From assembly GCF_901905185.1 (NCBI RefSeq), contig NZ_CABFMQ020000035.1:1-64000 (forward strand): a stretch of DNA of 64,000 bases, in the 5' to 3' direction. Source of the stretch: Methylocella tundrae. Lineage in GTDB: Bacteria; Pseudomonadota; Alphaproteobacteria; Rhizobiales; Beijerinckiaceae. Made by a program: the position numbers and the translations under genes. How positions within the stretch are numbered: the stretch's first letter is position 1; every line of letters starts with the position of its first letter. The notes beneath the pieces were generated by a model. That model did not search any database. It was not told the origin of the DNA and saw nothing but the letters and a program-made list of their open reading frames with translations. Positions 7,685 to 16,687 of the stretch are shown here, piece by piece.

Positions 7685-9337
7685 ATGGCGCGGCAATTCA
7701 TTTATCATATGCAAGGTCTGACCAAGACCTTCTCCACCGGCAAGAAGATTCTCGAGAACGTCAATCTGTCATTTTATCCGGACGCCAAGATCGGCGTTCT
7801 CGGCGTCAATGGCGCCGGCAAATCGACGCTTTTGAAAATCATGGCCGGGATCGACAAGGAATATACTGGCGAAGGCTTTGTCGCCGAGGGCGCTCGCGTC
7901 GGCTATCTGCCGCAGGAGCCGCAGCTCGATCCGGCGCTCGACGTGCGCGGCAACGTCATGCAGGGCGTCGCGGCGAAAACGGCCGTTCTCGAGCGCTACA
8001 ATGATCTCGCGATGAATTACTCCGACGAGACGGCCGATGAAATGACGAAACTGCAGGACGAGATCGAGGCCAAGGGCCTCTGGGATCTCGACGCGCAGGT
8101 CGAGCTCGCTATGGACGCGCTCGGCTGTCCTCCGGACGATTGGCCGGTCGACAAGCTGTCTGGCGGCGAGCGCCGCCGCGTCGCGCTGTGCCGCCTCCTG
8201 CTCGAACAGCCGGAGCTCTTGCTGCTCGACGAGCCGACCAACCATCTCGACGCCGAGACGGTGAACTGGCTCGAAGGCCATCTGCGGACCTATCCGGGCG
8301 CGATCCTCATCGTCACGCATGACCGCTACTTCCTCGACAATGTGACGGGCTGGATTCTCGAGCTCGACCGCGGCCGCGGCATCCCTTACGAGGGCAATTA
8401 TTCGGCGTGGCTGAAAGCGAAGCAGAAGCGCCTGCAGCAGGAAAAGAGCGAGGACGCCTCGCGCATGCGCGCTATTGAGGCGGAAGCCGGCTGGATTTCG
8501 TCGAGCCCGAAGGCCCGTCAGGCGAAATCGAAAGCCCGCATTCAGCGCTATGAGGATCTTGTCAATAAGCAGAACGACAAGCAGGCGGTGACCGGCCAGA
8601 TCGTCATTCCCGTGGCCGAGCGGCTTGGCAATACGGTGGTCAATTTCGAGCATCTGTCGAAGGGTTTTGGCGACAAGCTGTTGATCGACGATCTCACCTT
8701 CAAACTGCCGCCTGGCGGCATCGTTGGCGTCATCGGCCCGAACGGCGCCGGCAAGACGACGCTGTTTCGCATGATCACCGGTCAGGAAAAGCCGGACAAG
8801 GGCACGGTGACGGTCGGCGAATCGGTGCATCTTGGCTATGTCGATCAGTCGCGCGATTCGCTCGACCCGAAGAAAAACGTCTGGGAGGAAATCTCCGAGG
8901 GCGCCGAAGTGATCTATCTCGGCAAGCGCGAGATCAATTCGCGCGCCTATACAGGGGCGTTCAACTTCAAGGGACCGGACCAGCAGAAGAAGGTCGGGCA
9001 GCTCTCGGGCGGGGAGCGCAATCGCGTGCATCTCGCCAAAATGCTGAAATCGGGCGCCAATCTCCTGCTGCTCGACGAGCCGACCAATGATCTCGACATC
9101 GAGACTTTGCGCGCGCTTGAGGAGGCGCTGACGGATTTTGCCGGCTGCGCCGTCATCATCTCGCATGACCGCTTCTTCCTCGACCGGATCGCGACACATA
9201 TTCTCGCCTATGAGGGCGACAGCCATGTCGAATGGTTCGAGGGCAATTTCCAGGACTATGAAGAGGACAAGAAGCGCCGCCTCGGCCAAGAGAGCCTCAT
9301 CCCGCACCGGATGAAGTATAAGAAGTTCTCGCGGTAG
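7685..9337 (+). CDS. ettA: Energy-dependent translational throttle protein EttA (ABC-F ATPase)
   Basis: About 550 residues, the usual EttA size. Soluble ABC-F protein with two ATP-binding cassettes and no membrane segments. Cassette 1 has GVNGAGKST, LSGGERRRV and LLLLDEPTNHLD; cassette 2 has GPNGAGKTT, LSGGERNRV and LLLLDEPTNDLD. The linker between them contains an arm and a PtIM-like basic segment (WISSSPKARQAKSKAR). Family knowledge: it binds the ribosomal E site and gates entry into elongation according to ATP/ADP. The start MARQFIYHMQ is the conserved EttA N-terminus; an in-frame ATG at 7673 would add four residues. Confidence 0.95.
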   Translation: MARQFIYHMQGLTKTFSTGKKILENVNLSFYPDAKIGVLGVNGAGKSTLLKIMAGIDKEYTGEGFVAEGARVGYLPQEPQLDPALDVRGNVMQGVAAKTAVLERYNDLAMNYSDETADEMTKLQDEIEAKGLWDLDAQVELAMDALGCPPDDWPVDKLSGGERRRVALCRLLLEQPELLLLDEPTNHLDAETVNWLEGHLRTYPGAILIVTHDRYFLDNVTGWILELDRGRGIPYEGNYSAWLKAKQKRLQQEKSEDASRMRAIEAEAGWISSSPKARQAKSKARIQRYEDLVNKQNDKQAVTGQIVIPVAERLGNTVVNFEHLSKGFGDKLLIDDLTFKLPPGGIVGVIGPNGAGKTTLFRMITGQEKPDKGTVTVGESVHLGYVDQSRDSLDPKKNVWEEISEGAEVIYLGKREINSRAYTGAFNFKGPDQQKKVGQLSGGERNRVHLAKMLKSGANLLLLDEPTNDLDIETLRALEEALTDFAGCAVIISHDRFFLDRIATHILAYEGDSHVEWFEGNFQDYEEDKKRRLGQESLIPHRMKYKKFSR

Positions 9338-9356
9338 CTCGCGGCGGCCGGACTTT

Positions 9357-9445
9357 GGAGCGAAATTGCATTCCGCTCCTTAAGTCTTTATTTTAACGAA
9401 TGATGGGTCCGAAAAGTCTGCAATCTTTCGGCATCGTTTTCGAGT
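9357..9445. repeat. Dispersed hairpin repeat, copy A
   Basis: Begins with an imperfect stem GGAGCGAAAT/ATTCCGCTCC (loop TGC), continues TTAAGTCTTTATTTTAACG, then a second stem with CCGAAAAG and CTTTCGG (9409-9431). The TTAAGTCTTT.TTTT.ACG plus GAAAAG-hairpin arrangement recurs at 31258-31345 and, inverted, at 44288-44345. Its position just after ettA would also suit transcription termination. Confidence 0.55.
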
Positions 9446-9518
9446 GTCTTCAAAATAAAATGGAGGCTGATGATCCCAGCAACGCGCTTACCGGGATCAT
9501 GCGTTTTGTGCCGTGAAT

Positions 9519-9677
9519 TCAGCGCAATGCGCCGACAAGCCAGAGGATCAGCAAAATAATAAGAACCGTGCCAAGCACGCCGCCAAGGCCCGCGCCGCCG
9601 TAGAGGCTATGCGCGTAGTAACCGCCTCCGCCGCCAAAGATTAACAATACAATAATGATGATAAGGAGGGTGCTCAT
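9519..9677 (-). CDS. DUF3309-family small membrane protein
   Basis: 52 residues. An N-terminal hydrophobic run (MSTLLIIIIVLLIFGGGGG), a Gly/Tyr-rich turn (YYAHSLYGGAGLGG) and a second hydrophobic helix (VLGTVLIILLILWLVG) ending ALR. This pattern is characteristic of the short DUF3309 proteins common in Hyphomicrobiales. AAGGAGGGTG-type sequence overlaps the start region, with AAGGAGG as the likely ribosome-binding site on the opposite reading. Function is unknown; it probably sits in the inner membrane. Confidence 0.8.
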   Translation of the reverse strand: MSTLLIIIIVLLIFGGGGGYYAHSLYGGAGLGGVLGTVLIILLILWLVGALR

Positions 9678-9837
9678 TCTCTTGTCTCCGGCCAGGCTGC
9701 TTTCTGGCGCTTCACCCGGTGGCAGATCACCGAGGGCGCTAGCTTAACGCAAACTGCAGAGGTTGGTTCAAATGTTTGTGCAAGGCATGGACGCAAATAG
9801 GCTTTTTTTTGAAGCTCCCTGTCTTGGGCGGCCACGT

Positions 9838-10536
9838 TCAAGCGACGTGAAAGGCGGCGCTGAGCTCTTCGACGGCTTCCCATAATTCATCGAAATGAGC
9901 GATGACGCGGTCGGGCTTGAACGTCTCGACGGGCAGGTCCGTATAACCAAAATTGACGGCGACGACCGGCACTTCGGCGTTGCGCGCCGTTTCAATGTCG
10001 GTTTTGGAGTCGCCGACCATAATGGCCCGGCGCGGGTCGCCGCCCGCCTTGGCGATGGTGTGCAGCAAAGCTCCGCCGTCGGGCTTGCTGACGGCGAATG
10101 TGTCCTTGCCGCAAATCGCCTTGAACCGTTCGGCGACGCCGAGCGCGGTCAGCAGCAGGACGGAAGGGCCTTCGATCTTGTTGGTGCAGACGGCAAAGCT
10201 CCAGCCCGCCTCCTCGAACCGGTCAAGCGCCGCGGTGACGCCCGGATAAAGCACGCTGTCGTCGGCGATGTGCTCCTCATAATGGAGGAGATAATCGCTA
10301 AAGAGCTGATCGAGCTTGATCTCGTCCACTTCGACGCCATTGGCCTTTAGCCCACGCTGGAGCAGCGCTTTGGCGCCGGCGCCGACCATGGAGCGCGCGT
10401 CCTGGAAGGGAATCGCGGCTAGCCCCTCGCGCGTAAGAAGGGCGTTGAGCGTCGAGACGAGATCGACGGCGGTGTCTGCGAGCGTGCCGTCGAGATCAAA
10501 GACGAGCAGCGGACGCGGCGAAAGAGACTGGGTCAT
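9838..10536 (-). CDS. gph: Phosphoglycolate phosphatase (HAD superfamily)
   Basis: 232 residues. HAD motif I is FDLDGTLADT near the N-terminus, motif II lies in CTNK, and motif III/IV is GVSKPD-like (VSKPDGGALLH) followed by MVGDSKTDIETARNA. The helical cap domain lies between motifs I and II. The enzyme removes phosphate from 2-phosphoglycolate, formed by DNA repair and by RubisCO oxygenation where present. Other HAD-IA phosphatases look similar, so the exact substrate is inferred from overall resemblance to Gph. Confidence 0.85.
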   Translation of the reverse strand: MTQSLSPRPLLVFDLDGTLADTAVDLVSTLNALLTREGLAAIPFQDARSMVGAGAKALLQRGLKANGVEVDEIKLDQLFSDYLLHYEEHIADDSVLYPGVTAALDRFEEAGWSFAVCTNKIEGPSVLLLTALGVAERFKAICGKDTFAVSKPDGGALLHTIAKAGGDPRRAIMVGDSKTDIETARNAEVPVVAVNFGYTDLPVETFKPDRVIAHFDELWEAVEELSAAFHVA

Positions 10537-10717
10537 GGGCTCCTGCTCAAGCCGGAAGAAATATGGTCGTGAACCTTTAGGGAAGGCGGGGTTTTAGGCA
10601 AGCGACAGTTTTGGTCATATCGCCGCCGCCGTGAGCGGCGAAACGTTAGATGTCCCAGCGATTTGGTGTAGAACAGCGTCAAAATCAATGGTGAAGAGGC
10701 GCTCGGGGAGCTCACAT

Positions 10718-11119
10718 ATGCGGGTCTTGGATTTTCTTTTTTCACCACCGCGCGCGTCAAAACGCGGCTGCCGGGCCGCCGCTCTGGCCGCGGCGATGGG
10801 CGCCGCCGCGCCCGCCCTCGCCGCCAATTACGAGTTTCTGGCGGCGCCCGAGACGGATTTGAACCGAGTCTACCGCCTTGACCGCGCGACGGGTGAGATC
10901 GGCGCATGCCAATATGGGCTGAAGGAAGGAACCGTCGGCGTCACGCTTTGCTATCCGTCAGGGGAGGGCGCCGGCCCGCAGGCTTCGAGCGAATATTCTC
11001 TGATCGCCTCGCGGCATGAGCGCGAAGGCGGCGTGTTCCGCGTCGACCTGCGCACGGGCATGATGTCTATTTGCTATGTTTTGAACGAGTCCGTCGTCTG
11101 CACGCCGCAGGCGCGGTGA
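10718..11119 (+). CDS. Secreted hypothetical protein
   Basis: 133 residues from the ATG at 10718, with GGGGAG nine bases upstream. A signal peptide is clear: basic N-region (SPPRASKRGC), Ala-rich core and a cut after PALAA. The mature part is small and has several cysteines (ACQYGL, VTLCYPSG, MSICYV, VVCTPQ) that could form two disulfides. I do not recognise a family. The gene lies between gph (divergent) and rpiA (same strand, 116 bp downstream). Confidence 0.7.
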   Translation: MRVLDFLFSPPRASKRGCRAAALAAAMGAAAPALAANYEFLAAPETDLNRVYRLDRATGEIGACQYGLKEGTVGVTLCYPSGEGAGPQASSEYSLIASRHEREGGVFRVDLRTGMMSICYVLNESVVCTPQAR

Positions 11120-11235
11120 CGCGCGAACGAGCCTGAAGGCAAAGCTTGACGGAAACATGCGCAAAGGACTACGCCGCTTGGGACGCCGCAGTCTCTCGCG
11201 AAAAGCCTTGCGCGGCCGAGGCCAGAGATTTGCCG

Positions 11236-11955
11236 ATGACCGCCTTCAGTTCCGACGCCGCAAAGCGCCTTGCCGCCGCCGAGGCCCTGAAACTGGTCGC
11301 GCCGGGCATGAGGCTTGGACTTGGCACAGGATCGACGGCGAGGCATTTCGTCGATTTGCTCGGCGCGCGGGTAGCGGGGGGGCTCGATGTGATCTGCGTG
11401 CCGACGTCGGAACAGACGAGAGCTCAGGCGGAACAACTCTTTATCCCTCTCGCGACGATCGACTCCGTGCCGGAACTCGATCTGACCGTCGATGGCGCCG
11501 ATGAATTCGATGCTCGCCTAAGGCTCATCAAAGGCGGCGGCGGAGCCCTGCTGCGTGAGAAAATCGTCGCCACGGCCTCACGACGGATGATCGTCATCGC
11601 GGATTCCTCGAAGCAGGTTAAAACCCTTGGCGCATTCCCGCTGCCGGTCGAGGTCACTCCTTTCGGTCTTGAAGTTACCTGCCGCATGATCCGCGCGACA
11701 GCTGAAGCGACGGGAGCAACAGGAAGCATCCGGCCGCGTCAGACCGCCGGAGGAAAAGCTTTTATCAGCGACAATGGAAATTACATCGTCGACTGCCATT
11801 TCGGCGCGCTGCCAGATCCCGATGAGCTGGCCCGGCGTCTTTCCGCCATTCCGGGCGTCGTGGAGCATGGGCTGTTTATCGGCGTCGCCAAAGCTGTCAT
11901 CAGCGCGGGTCCGGAAGGCGTCGAGATTTTCGGCCGGCTTGACGAAGCGCCATAG
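11236..11955 (+). CDS. rpiA: Ribose-5-phosphate isomerase A
   Basis: 239 residues. Interconverts ribose-5-phosphate and ribulose-5-phosphate in the non-oxidative pentose phosphate pathway. Conserved blocks are visible: [14 protein letters not shown] (phosphate loop), [23 protein letters not shown] with the catalytic Asp pair and [12 protein letters not shown] with the catalytic Lys and Glu. The start [10 protein letters not shown] gives the normal length; a TTG at 11146 would add thirty residues of unlikely composition. The following gene encodes an unrelated DUF2059 protein. Confidence 0.95.
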   Translation: MTAFSSDAAKRLAAAEALKLVAPGMRLGLGTGSTARHFVDLLGARVAGGLDVICVPTSEQTRAQAEQLFIPLATIDSVPELDLTVDGADEFDARLRLIKGGGGALLREKIVATASRRMIVIADSSKQVKTLGAFPLPVEVTPFGLEVTCRMIRATAEATGATGSIRPRQTAGGKAFISDNGNYIVDCHFGALPDPDELARRLSAIPGVVEHGLFIGVAKAVISAGPEGVEIFGRLDEAP

Positions 11956-12053
11956 CGAATAATTCTGGCGAGGGGCGGGGCCATCGGCTCCCGAACACGC
12001 ATCGGAAGAGCAAATTCCGCTCGAGATTGAGGCTTGCTTTGGGAGATTGCCGG

Positions 12054-12617
12054 TTGCTCAAGATGATCGCGAGACATGAGTTGATGCTTGGCTTTGGGCT
12101 CGCTCTGATGGCCGCGGCGACGCTCTGCCCCGCGGCGGCCCAGCAAAAGGCGCCCGCCCCCGCCCAGCCGGCGAGTCCCGCCCCGGCGGCGGCGCCGATC
12201 ACTCCGGCTCATCTCGCCGCCGCGCGCGCGCTGGTCATCGGCTCTGGCATGTCGCGCTCGTTCGGCGTCGTCATACCGCAGTTCGTGGACCAGATCGGCA
12301 GCTCGCTCTCGCAGACGCGGCCGGAAATCGTGCAGGATCTCAAGGAAGTTTTGACCAATCTTCGGCCGGAATTTGAAAAGCAGGCCGACGAAATGACAGA
12401 TATCGCCGCGCAAATTTTCGCCAAGCGTCTGAGCGAGGCGGATCTCAACGCCGCCGTCGCTTTCTTCAACAGCACCGCCGGCAAGAACTATGTGGCGGCG
12501 CAGCCAGCCATTTTGACCGATATCGTAACCGCCATGCAGGGCTGGCAGGGCAAGATCTCGACCGACATGATGACCCGCGTGCGCGAAGAGATGAAGAAAA
12601 AGGGTCACGACATCTAG
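12054..12617 (+). CDS. DUF2059-domain secreted protein
   Basis: About 187 residues. The chosen TTG start at 12054 has GGGAG eight bases upstream; the ATG at 12063 is the alternative. A signal peptide ends at AAAQQ, followed by a Pro/Ala linker and then a DUF2059 helical domain (ALVIGSGMSR, LTNLRPEFEKQADEM, AAFFNSTAGKNYV-like). DUF2059 proteins are periplasmic or outer-membrane associated and of unknown role. The gene lies between rpiA and gor on the same strand. Confidence 0.8.
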   Translation: MLKMIARHELMLGFGLALMAAATLCPAAAQQKAPAPAQPASPAPAAAPITPAHLAAARALVIGSGMSRSFGVVIPQFVDQIGSSLSQTRPEIVQDLKEVLTNLRPEFEKQADEMTDIAAQIFAKRLSEADLNAAVAFFNSTAGKNYVAAQPAILTDIVTAMQGWQGKISTDMMTRVREEMKKKGHDI

Positions 12618-12747
12618 GGATCGCGCCGAAAGAAGCGCCTCTCGCGCGCGACAGGCTCAGAGCCTCGCCCGGAAACCCGGGCTGGACGCCAGCTTGACAG
12701 TCCTTCAAAACCTTTTGTCGCCGATTTTGCCTACGGAGGCGTTGAGA

Positions 12748-14169
12748 ATGGCTGATTTCGATGTTGATCTCTTTGTCATCGGAGCAGGCTCCGGGGGCGT
12801 CCGGGCCGCGCGGATCGCGGCCGGCTACGGTGCAAGGGTCGCCATCGCGGAAGAGTTCCGGATCGGCGGCACCTGCGTCATCCGCGGCTGCGTTCCCAAA
12901 AAATTGATGGTCTACGCCAGCCGCTTCAAGGACGATTTCGACGACGCGGCGGGATTTGGCTGGACCGTTTCCGCCCCGTCTTTCAGCTGGCGGAAACTGG
13001 TTTCGGGCAAGGAACAGGAAATCTCGCGGCTGTCGGCGATCTATCGCGCCAATCTCGACAAGGCCGGCGTCCTGACCATCGACAGCCGGGCCGTGGTGGA
13101 GGACGCCAACACCGTGCGCCTTCTGGCGGACGGCCGCCAGCTGCGCGCCAAAAAAATCCTCATTGCCACAGGCGGAACGCCGGTGCTCGACCCTGATATT
13201 CCGGGACGCGAGTATGCGATCACCTCGAACGACGTCTTTGATCTTCCATCCTTGCCAGGGCGCCTGCTGATCGTCGGCGCGGGCTATATTTCGGTCGAGT
13301 TCGCCTCGATTTTTGCACGGCTTGGAACCAAGGTCGCGATCGCGACGCGGGGCGAGAATGTTTTGCGCGGCTTCGACGAAGATTTGCGTAACGGCGTTCG
13401 CGATGCGCTGATCCATGCGGGCGTCGATTTTCATTTCAGCCATTTGCCGACGCGGATCGAAAAGAACTCCGGCGACCTTCGCGCCCATCTGACTTCGGGA
13501 ATTTATCTCGACGTCGATCACGTGATGCTCGCGACCGGCCGGCGCCCCCATACGGCCGGGCTCGGCCTCGAAACCGCGGGTGTCGAACTCGATGGCCTCG
13601 GCGCCGTCGTGGTCGACGCCTTCTCGAAATCCAGCGTTGATTCCATCTATGCGGTCGGCGACGTGACGAACCGCCTCGCGCTGACGCCGATCGCCATTCG
13701 TGAAGGCCACGCTTTCGCCGACACCGTTTTCGGCGACAAGCCGACCGCGGTCATTCATGTCAATGTTCCAACCGCGGTCTTCACAACGCCGGAGATCGGC
13801 ACAGTCGGCCTCAGCGAAAGCGAAGCGCGCGCCATCTATGATTGCGTCGACATCTATTCCGCGAGTTTTCGCCCCCTCAAGGCGACGCTTTCCGGCCGGG
13901 CTGAGAAGGTTTGCATGAAGATCGTCGTCGATGGCGCGACCGATGTGGTGCTCGGGGTGCACATCCTTGGCGACGACGCGGGCGAAATGGCGCAGCTGCT
14001 GGCGATCGCGGTCAGGCTCGGCGCGAAAAAAGCCGATTTCGACGCGACTATCGCGGTGCACCCGACCTCCGCCGAGGAGCTTGTCACGATGCGCACGCGC
14101 ACGGCCCGTTATGAGCGGGCGACCATGGGCCCCGAGGCGCCTGACGCCATCGCCGCCGTTGAAGCGTAG
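12748..14169 (+). CDS. gor: Glutathione-disulfide reductase
   Basis: 473 residues. FAD and NADPH-dependent disulfide reductase. The FAD Rossmann motif is VIGAGSGGVRAARIAA; the redox pair is Cys43 and Cys48 in GGTCVIRGCVPKKL. The second nucleotide site GAGYISVEFASIFARLG is followed by TRG and LRGFD, whose arginines fit NADPH rather than NADH. The C-terminal interface domain ends with the active-site block VHPTSAEELVTM. Start at 12748 is supported by GGAGG eight bases upstream. The 2-residue shift GTCVIRGC versus GTCVNVGC of enterobacteria is normal for alphaproteobacteria. Confidence 0.95.
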   Translation: MADFDVDLFVIGAGSGGVRAARIAAGYGARVAIAEEFRIGGTCVIRGCVPKKLMVYASRFKDDFDDAAGFGWTVSAPSFSWRKLVSGKEQEISRLSAIYRANLDKAGVLTIDSRAVVEDANTVRLLADGRQLRAKKILIATGGTPVLDPDIPGREYAITSNDVFDLPSLPGRLLIVGAGYISVEFASIFARLGTKVAIATRGENVLRGFDEDLRNGVRDALIHAGVDFHFSHLPTRIEKNSGDLRAHLTSGIYLDVDHVMLATGRRPHTAGLGLETAGVELDGLGAVVVDAFSKSSVDSIYAVGDVTNRLALTPIAIREGHAFADTVFGDKPTAVIHVNVPTAVFTTPEIGTVGLSESEARAIYDCVDIYSASFRPLKATLSGRAEKVCMKIVVDGATDVVLGVHILGDDAGEMAQLLAIAVRLGAKKADFDATIAVHPTSAEELVTMRTRTARYERATMGPEAPDAIAAVEA

Positions 14170-14325
14170 TTGAGCGCGTAAGCGGGGAAATCGTGAAACG
14201 TCCGCATTTAGAGGGTATTGTCAGCGGCGTCTCAGTTTGCGGCCCGCGCCGTTTCCTTCCGAAAGTCGGATTGGCGATTCGTGCGTTGCGGGTCCGCGCC
14301 GATGGGCGACATGGAGTTCGCAGCG

Positions 14326-14922
14326 ATGGGTGACTTATCTGTCAGGCAATGCACCGTTGCGGACAAAGGCGCCGTGTCGGCGATGCTTGGAGCCGCGTTC
14401 CAGGAAGATCCCGTCATGTGCTTCATCTTCCCCGATCCCGAGGCGCGGCGCGCCCGGCTGCCGGGCTTTTTCGGCGTCATTTATGACGGCGACGGCGCAA
14501 ACGGCGCTCGCTTGATGACGGTCAACGGCGAGGCGGCGACCCTCTGGCGGGCGCCGGGTCACGGGCGCCTCTCTCTGCGCGAGAAAATACAGGAGGCCTG
14601 GCCGTGGGTGGCCGCGTCCGGTTCCGCGCTGGGCCGCGCGCTCGCCTACAGCGGAGCCAGCGACAGGCATCACCCCTCCGAGGCGCATTGGTATCTTCAC
14701 ATCGCTGGCTGTCACCCCGCAGCGCAACGACAAGGTTTTGGCAGCGCGGCCATTCGCACGGGACTTCTGCGCTCCGATTCCGATGGCGTCCCCGCCTATC
14801 TGGAAACGGCGACCGAGAGCAATCTGCCCTTTTACGCCTCGCTCGGCTTCAATGTCATCGGCGAGTGGAAGGTCAGGAACGGGCCCCTATGCTGGTCGAT
14901 GCTTCGCAAGCCAGCCAGATAG
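14326..14922 (+). CDS. GNAT-family N-acetyltransferase
   Basis: 198 residues from the ATG at 14326, which has GGAG nine bases upstream; ATGs at 14302 and 14311 are alternatives. The core GNAT fold is seen in LHIAGCHPAAQRQGFGSAAI (beta-4 and the acetyl-CoA P-loop, here Q-R-Q-G-F-G) and in LETATESNLPFYASLGF, which includes the conserved Asn and Tyr of motif B. The substrate is unknown. It stands alone between gor and the DAHP synthase gene. Confidence 0.85.
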   Translation: MGDLSVRQCTVADKGAVSAMLGAAFQEDPVMCFIFPDPEARRARLPGFFGVIYDGDGANGARLMTVNGEAATLWRAPGHGRLSLREKIQEAWPWVAASGSALGRALAYSGASDRHHPSEAHWYLHIAGCHPAAQRQGFGSAAIRTGLLRSDSDGVPAYLETATESNLPFYASLGFNVIGEWKVRNGPLCWSMLRKPAR

Positions 14923-15137
14923 GCGCGGCGGAAGCGCGCGCCGGGTAGCGCAGGGCGCCTTGCGTCAATGGGTTTTCGCCTGCTAGAGCATTTTAGAAAA
15001 GCGTTTCCTATGTTAGGAGGCGCCGTTATAGATGCCGATCTGTTCGGCTCGGATCCGCGGCCTTTGGCGCGGTCTGAGGCCTAAGATTATCAATGCGACA
15101 ATCACACGGCGGCGAATGGCCGTCCGGGAGTACAAAA

Positions 15138-16526
15138 ATGTCCGCCGATAATTGGTCGCCCTCCAGCTGGAGAGGCAAGCCAATCGAGCAATCGCCCGCT
15201 TATCCCGACGCCGCCGCGCTGGCCGACGTCGAGAGGCAGCTCGCCGGCTTTCCGCCGCTCGTCTTCGCCGGCGAGGCGCGCAAGCTGAAGCGCATGCTCG
15301 GTAAAGTCGCCAATGGCGAAGCCTTCCTTCTGCAGGGCGGCGACTGCGCCGAAAGCTTTGCTGAACATTCGGCCGACAATATCCGCGATTTCTTTCGCGT
15401 CTTCCTGCAGATGTCCGTCGTTGCGACCTTCGCCGCCGCTCTGCCCGTGATCAAGGTCGGCCGCATCGCCGGCCAGTTCGCAAAACCCCGCTCGGCGCCT
15501 GACGAGACCGTTGGCGGCGTCTCCCTGCCGAGCTATCGCGGCGATATCGTCAACGACATCGCATTCAAGGCGGCGGCGCGCGTGCCGGACCCCGTGCGCC
15601 AGCTTGACGCCTATCGCCAATCAGCGGCGACCTTGAACCTGCTGCGCGCCTTCGCGACTGGCGGCTACGCCAATCTCGAAAACGCGCATGGCTGGATGCT
15701 GAGCTTCATCAAGGACAGCCCGCAATCGGCGCGCTATCAGGAGCTTGCCGACCGCATCACCGAGACGCTCGGTTTTATGCGCGCGATAGGGCTCGACCCC
15801 GAATCGCATCAGGAATTGCGGCAGACCGATTTCTACACCTCGCATGAGGCCCTGCTGCTCGGCTTCGAGGAGGCGCTGACGCGCGTCGATTCGACAACCG
15901 GCGATCATTACGCGACCTCCGGCCATATGATCTGGATCGGCGACCGCACGCGCCAGTTGGATCATGCGCATATCGAATATGCGCGCGGGGTGAAAAATCC
16001 GATCGGCCTCAAATGTGGTCCCTCGCTCAGCGGCGATGAACTGATCCGCCTGCTCGACATTTTGAATCCCGCCAATGAGCCGGGGCGGCTGACGCTGATC
16101 TGCCGCTTTGGCGCGGATAAGGCCGCGGACCATCTGCCAACGCTCATTCGGTCGGTGAAGAAGGAAGGGCGCAGCGTCGTCTGGTCCTGCGATCCGATGC
16201 ATGGCAATACGGTCAAGGCGGCGTCCGGCTTCAAGACGCGGCCGTTCGACAGGATCATCAGCGAAATCCGCACCTTCTTTTCGGTGCATCAGGCCGAGGG
16301 GACCTACGCCGGCGGCGTGCACCTCGAAATGACTGGCAAGAACGTGACCGAATGCACCGGCGGCGCGCGGGCGATCTCTGAAGCCGATCTGCATGATCGC
16401 TACCACACCTATTGCGATCCGCGGCTCAATGCGGAGCAGGCGATCGAGATCGCTTTCCTGATCGCCGAACTCCTCAAGGCCGAGCGCATCGGCCGGGGCC
16501 TCGCGGCGCAGGCCGCCGCCGAGTAG
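15138..16526 (+). CDS. 3-deoxy-7-phosphoheptulonate synthase, class II
   Basis: 462 residues. Catalyses the first shikimate-pathway step, condensing phosphoenolpyruvate with erythrose-4-phosphate. It is of the plant/Mycobacterium (class II) type: N-terminal [21 protein letters not shown] with the metal-binding Cys70, [12 protein letters not shown], and the C-terminal [15 protein letters not shown] and [10 protein letters not shown] blocks. GGGAG lies seven bases before the ATG. Feedback regulation in this class depends on tryptophan and other aromatic amino acids in some members; it cannot be judged here. Confidence 0.95.
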   Translation: MSADNWSPSSWRGKPIEQSPAYPDAAALADVERQLAGFPPLVFAGEARKLKRMLGKVANGEAFLLQGGDCAESFAEHSADNIRDFFRVFLQMSVVATFAAALPVIKVGRIAGQFAKPRSAPDETVGGVSLPSYRGDIVNDIAFKAAARVPDPVRQLDAYRQSAATLNLLRAFATGGYANLENAHGWMLSFIKDSPQSARYQELADRITETLGFMRAIGLDPESHQELRQTDFYTSHEALLLGFEEALTRVDSTTGDHYATSGHMIWIGDRTRQLDHAHIEYARGVKNPIGLKCGPSLSGDELIRLLDILNPANEPGRLTLICRFGADKAADHLPTLIRSVKKEGRSVVWSCDPMHGNTVKAASGFKTRPFDRIISEIRTFFSVHQAEGTYAGGVHLEMTGKNVTECTGGARAISEADLHDRYHTYCDPRLNAEQAIEIAFLIAELLKAERIGRGLAAQAAAE

Positions 16527-16560
16527 TCAGGGCGCCAAATGGAATTTTCTTTCAGTCGGT

Positions 16561-16593
16561 CCTCTTCGCCTGGAGTCTATCCGGGCGAAGAGG
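16561..16593 (+). terminator. Stem-loop after the DAHP synthase gene
   Basis: CCTCTTCGCC (16561-16570) pairs with GGCGAAGAGG (16584-16593), a perfect 10-bp stem with a 13-base loop, 34 bp beyond the stop codon. There is no T run, so it may be a terminator or a structured leader of nadE. Confidence 0.45.
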
Positions 16594-16687
16594 AGGCCGG
16601 TTCGCATAAGCAAAGGGCGCCCGGCCAAACAGGCCGCGCCGCGCGCTCCGCGGGTTGCGCGATGATCTTGGGCGCCCGCGTCCTTCG

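Noticed and set aside
7399..7701. 100-codon minus-strand frame before ettA
   Set aside because: Basic, no hydrophobic or domain pattern, and overlaps the ettA start.
7769..9307. 512-codon minus-strand frame opposite ettA
   Set aside because: Shadow of a well-conserved ABC-F gene in high-GC DNA.
12466..14061. 531-codon minus-strand frame opposite gor
   Set aside because: No recognisable motif; gor on the plus strand has all catalytic residues.
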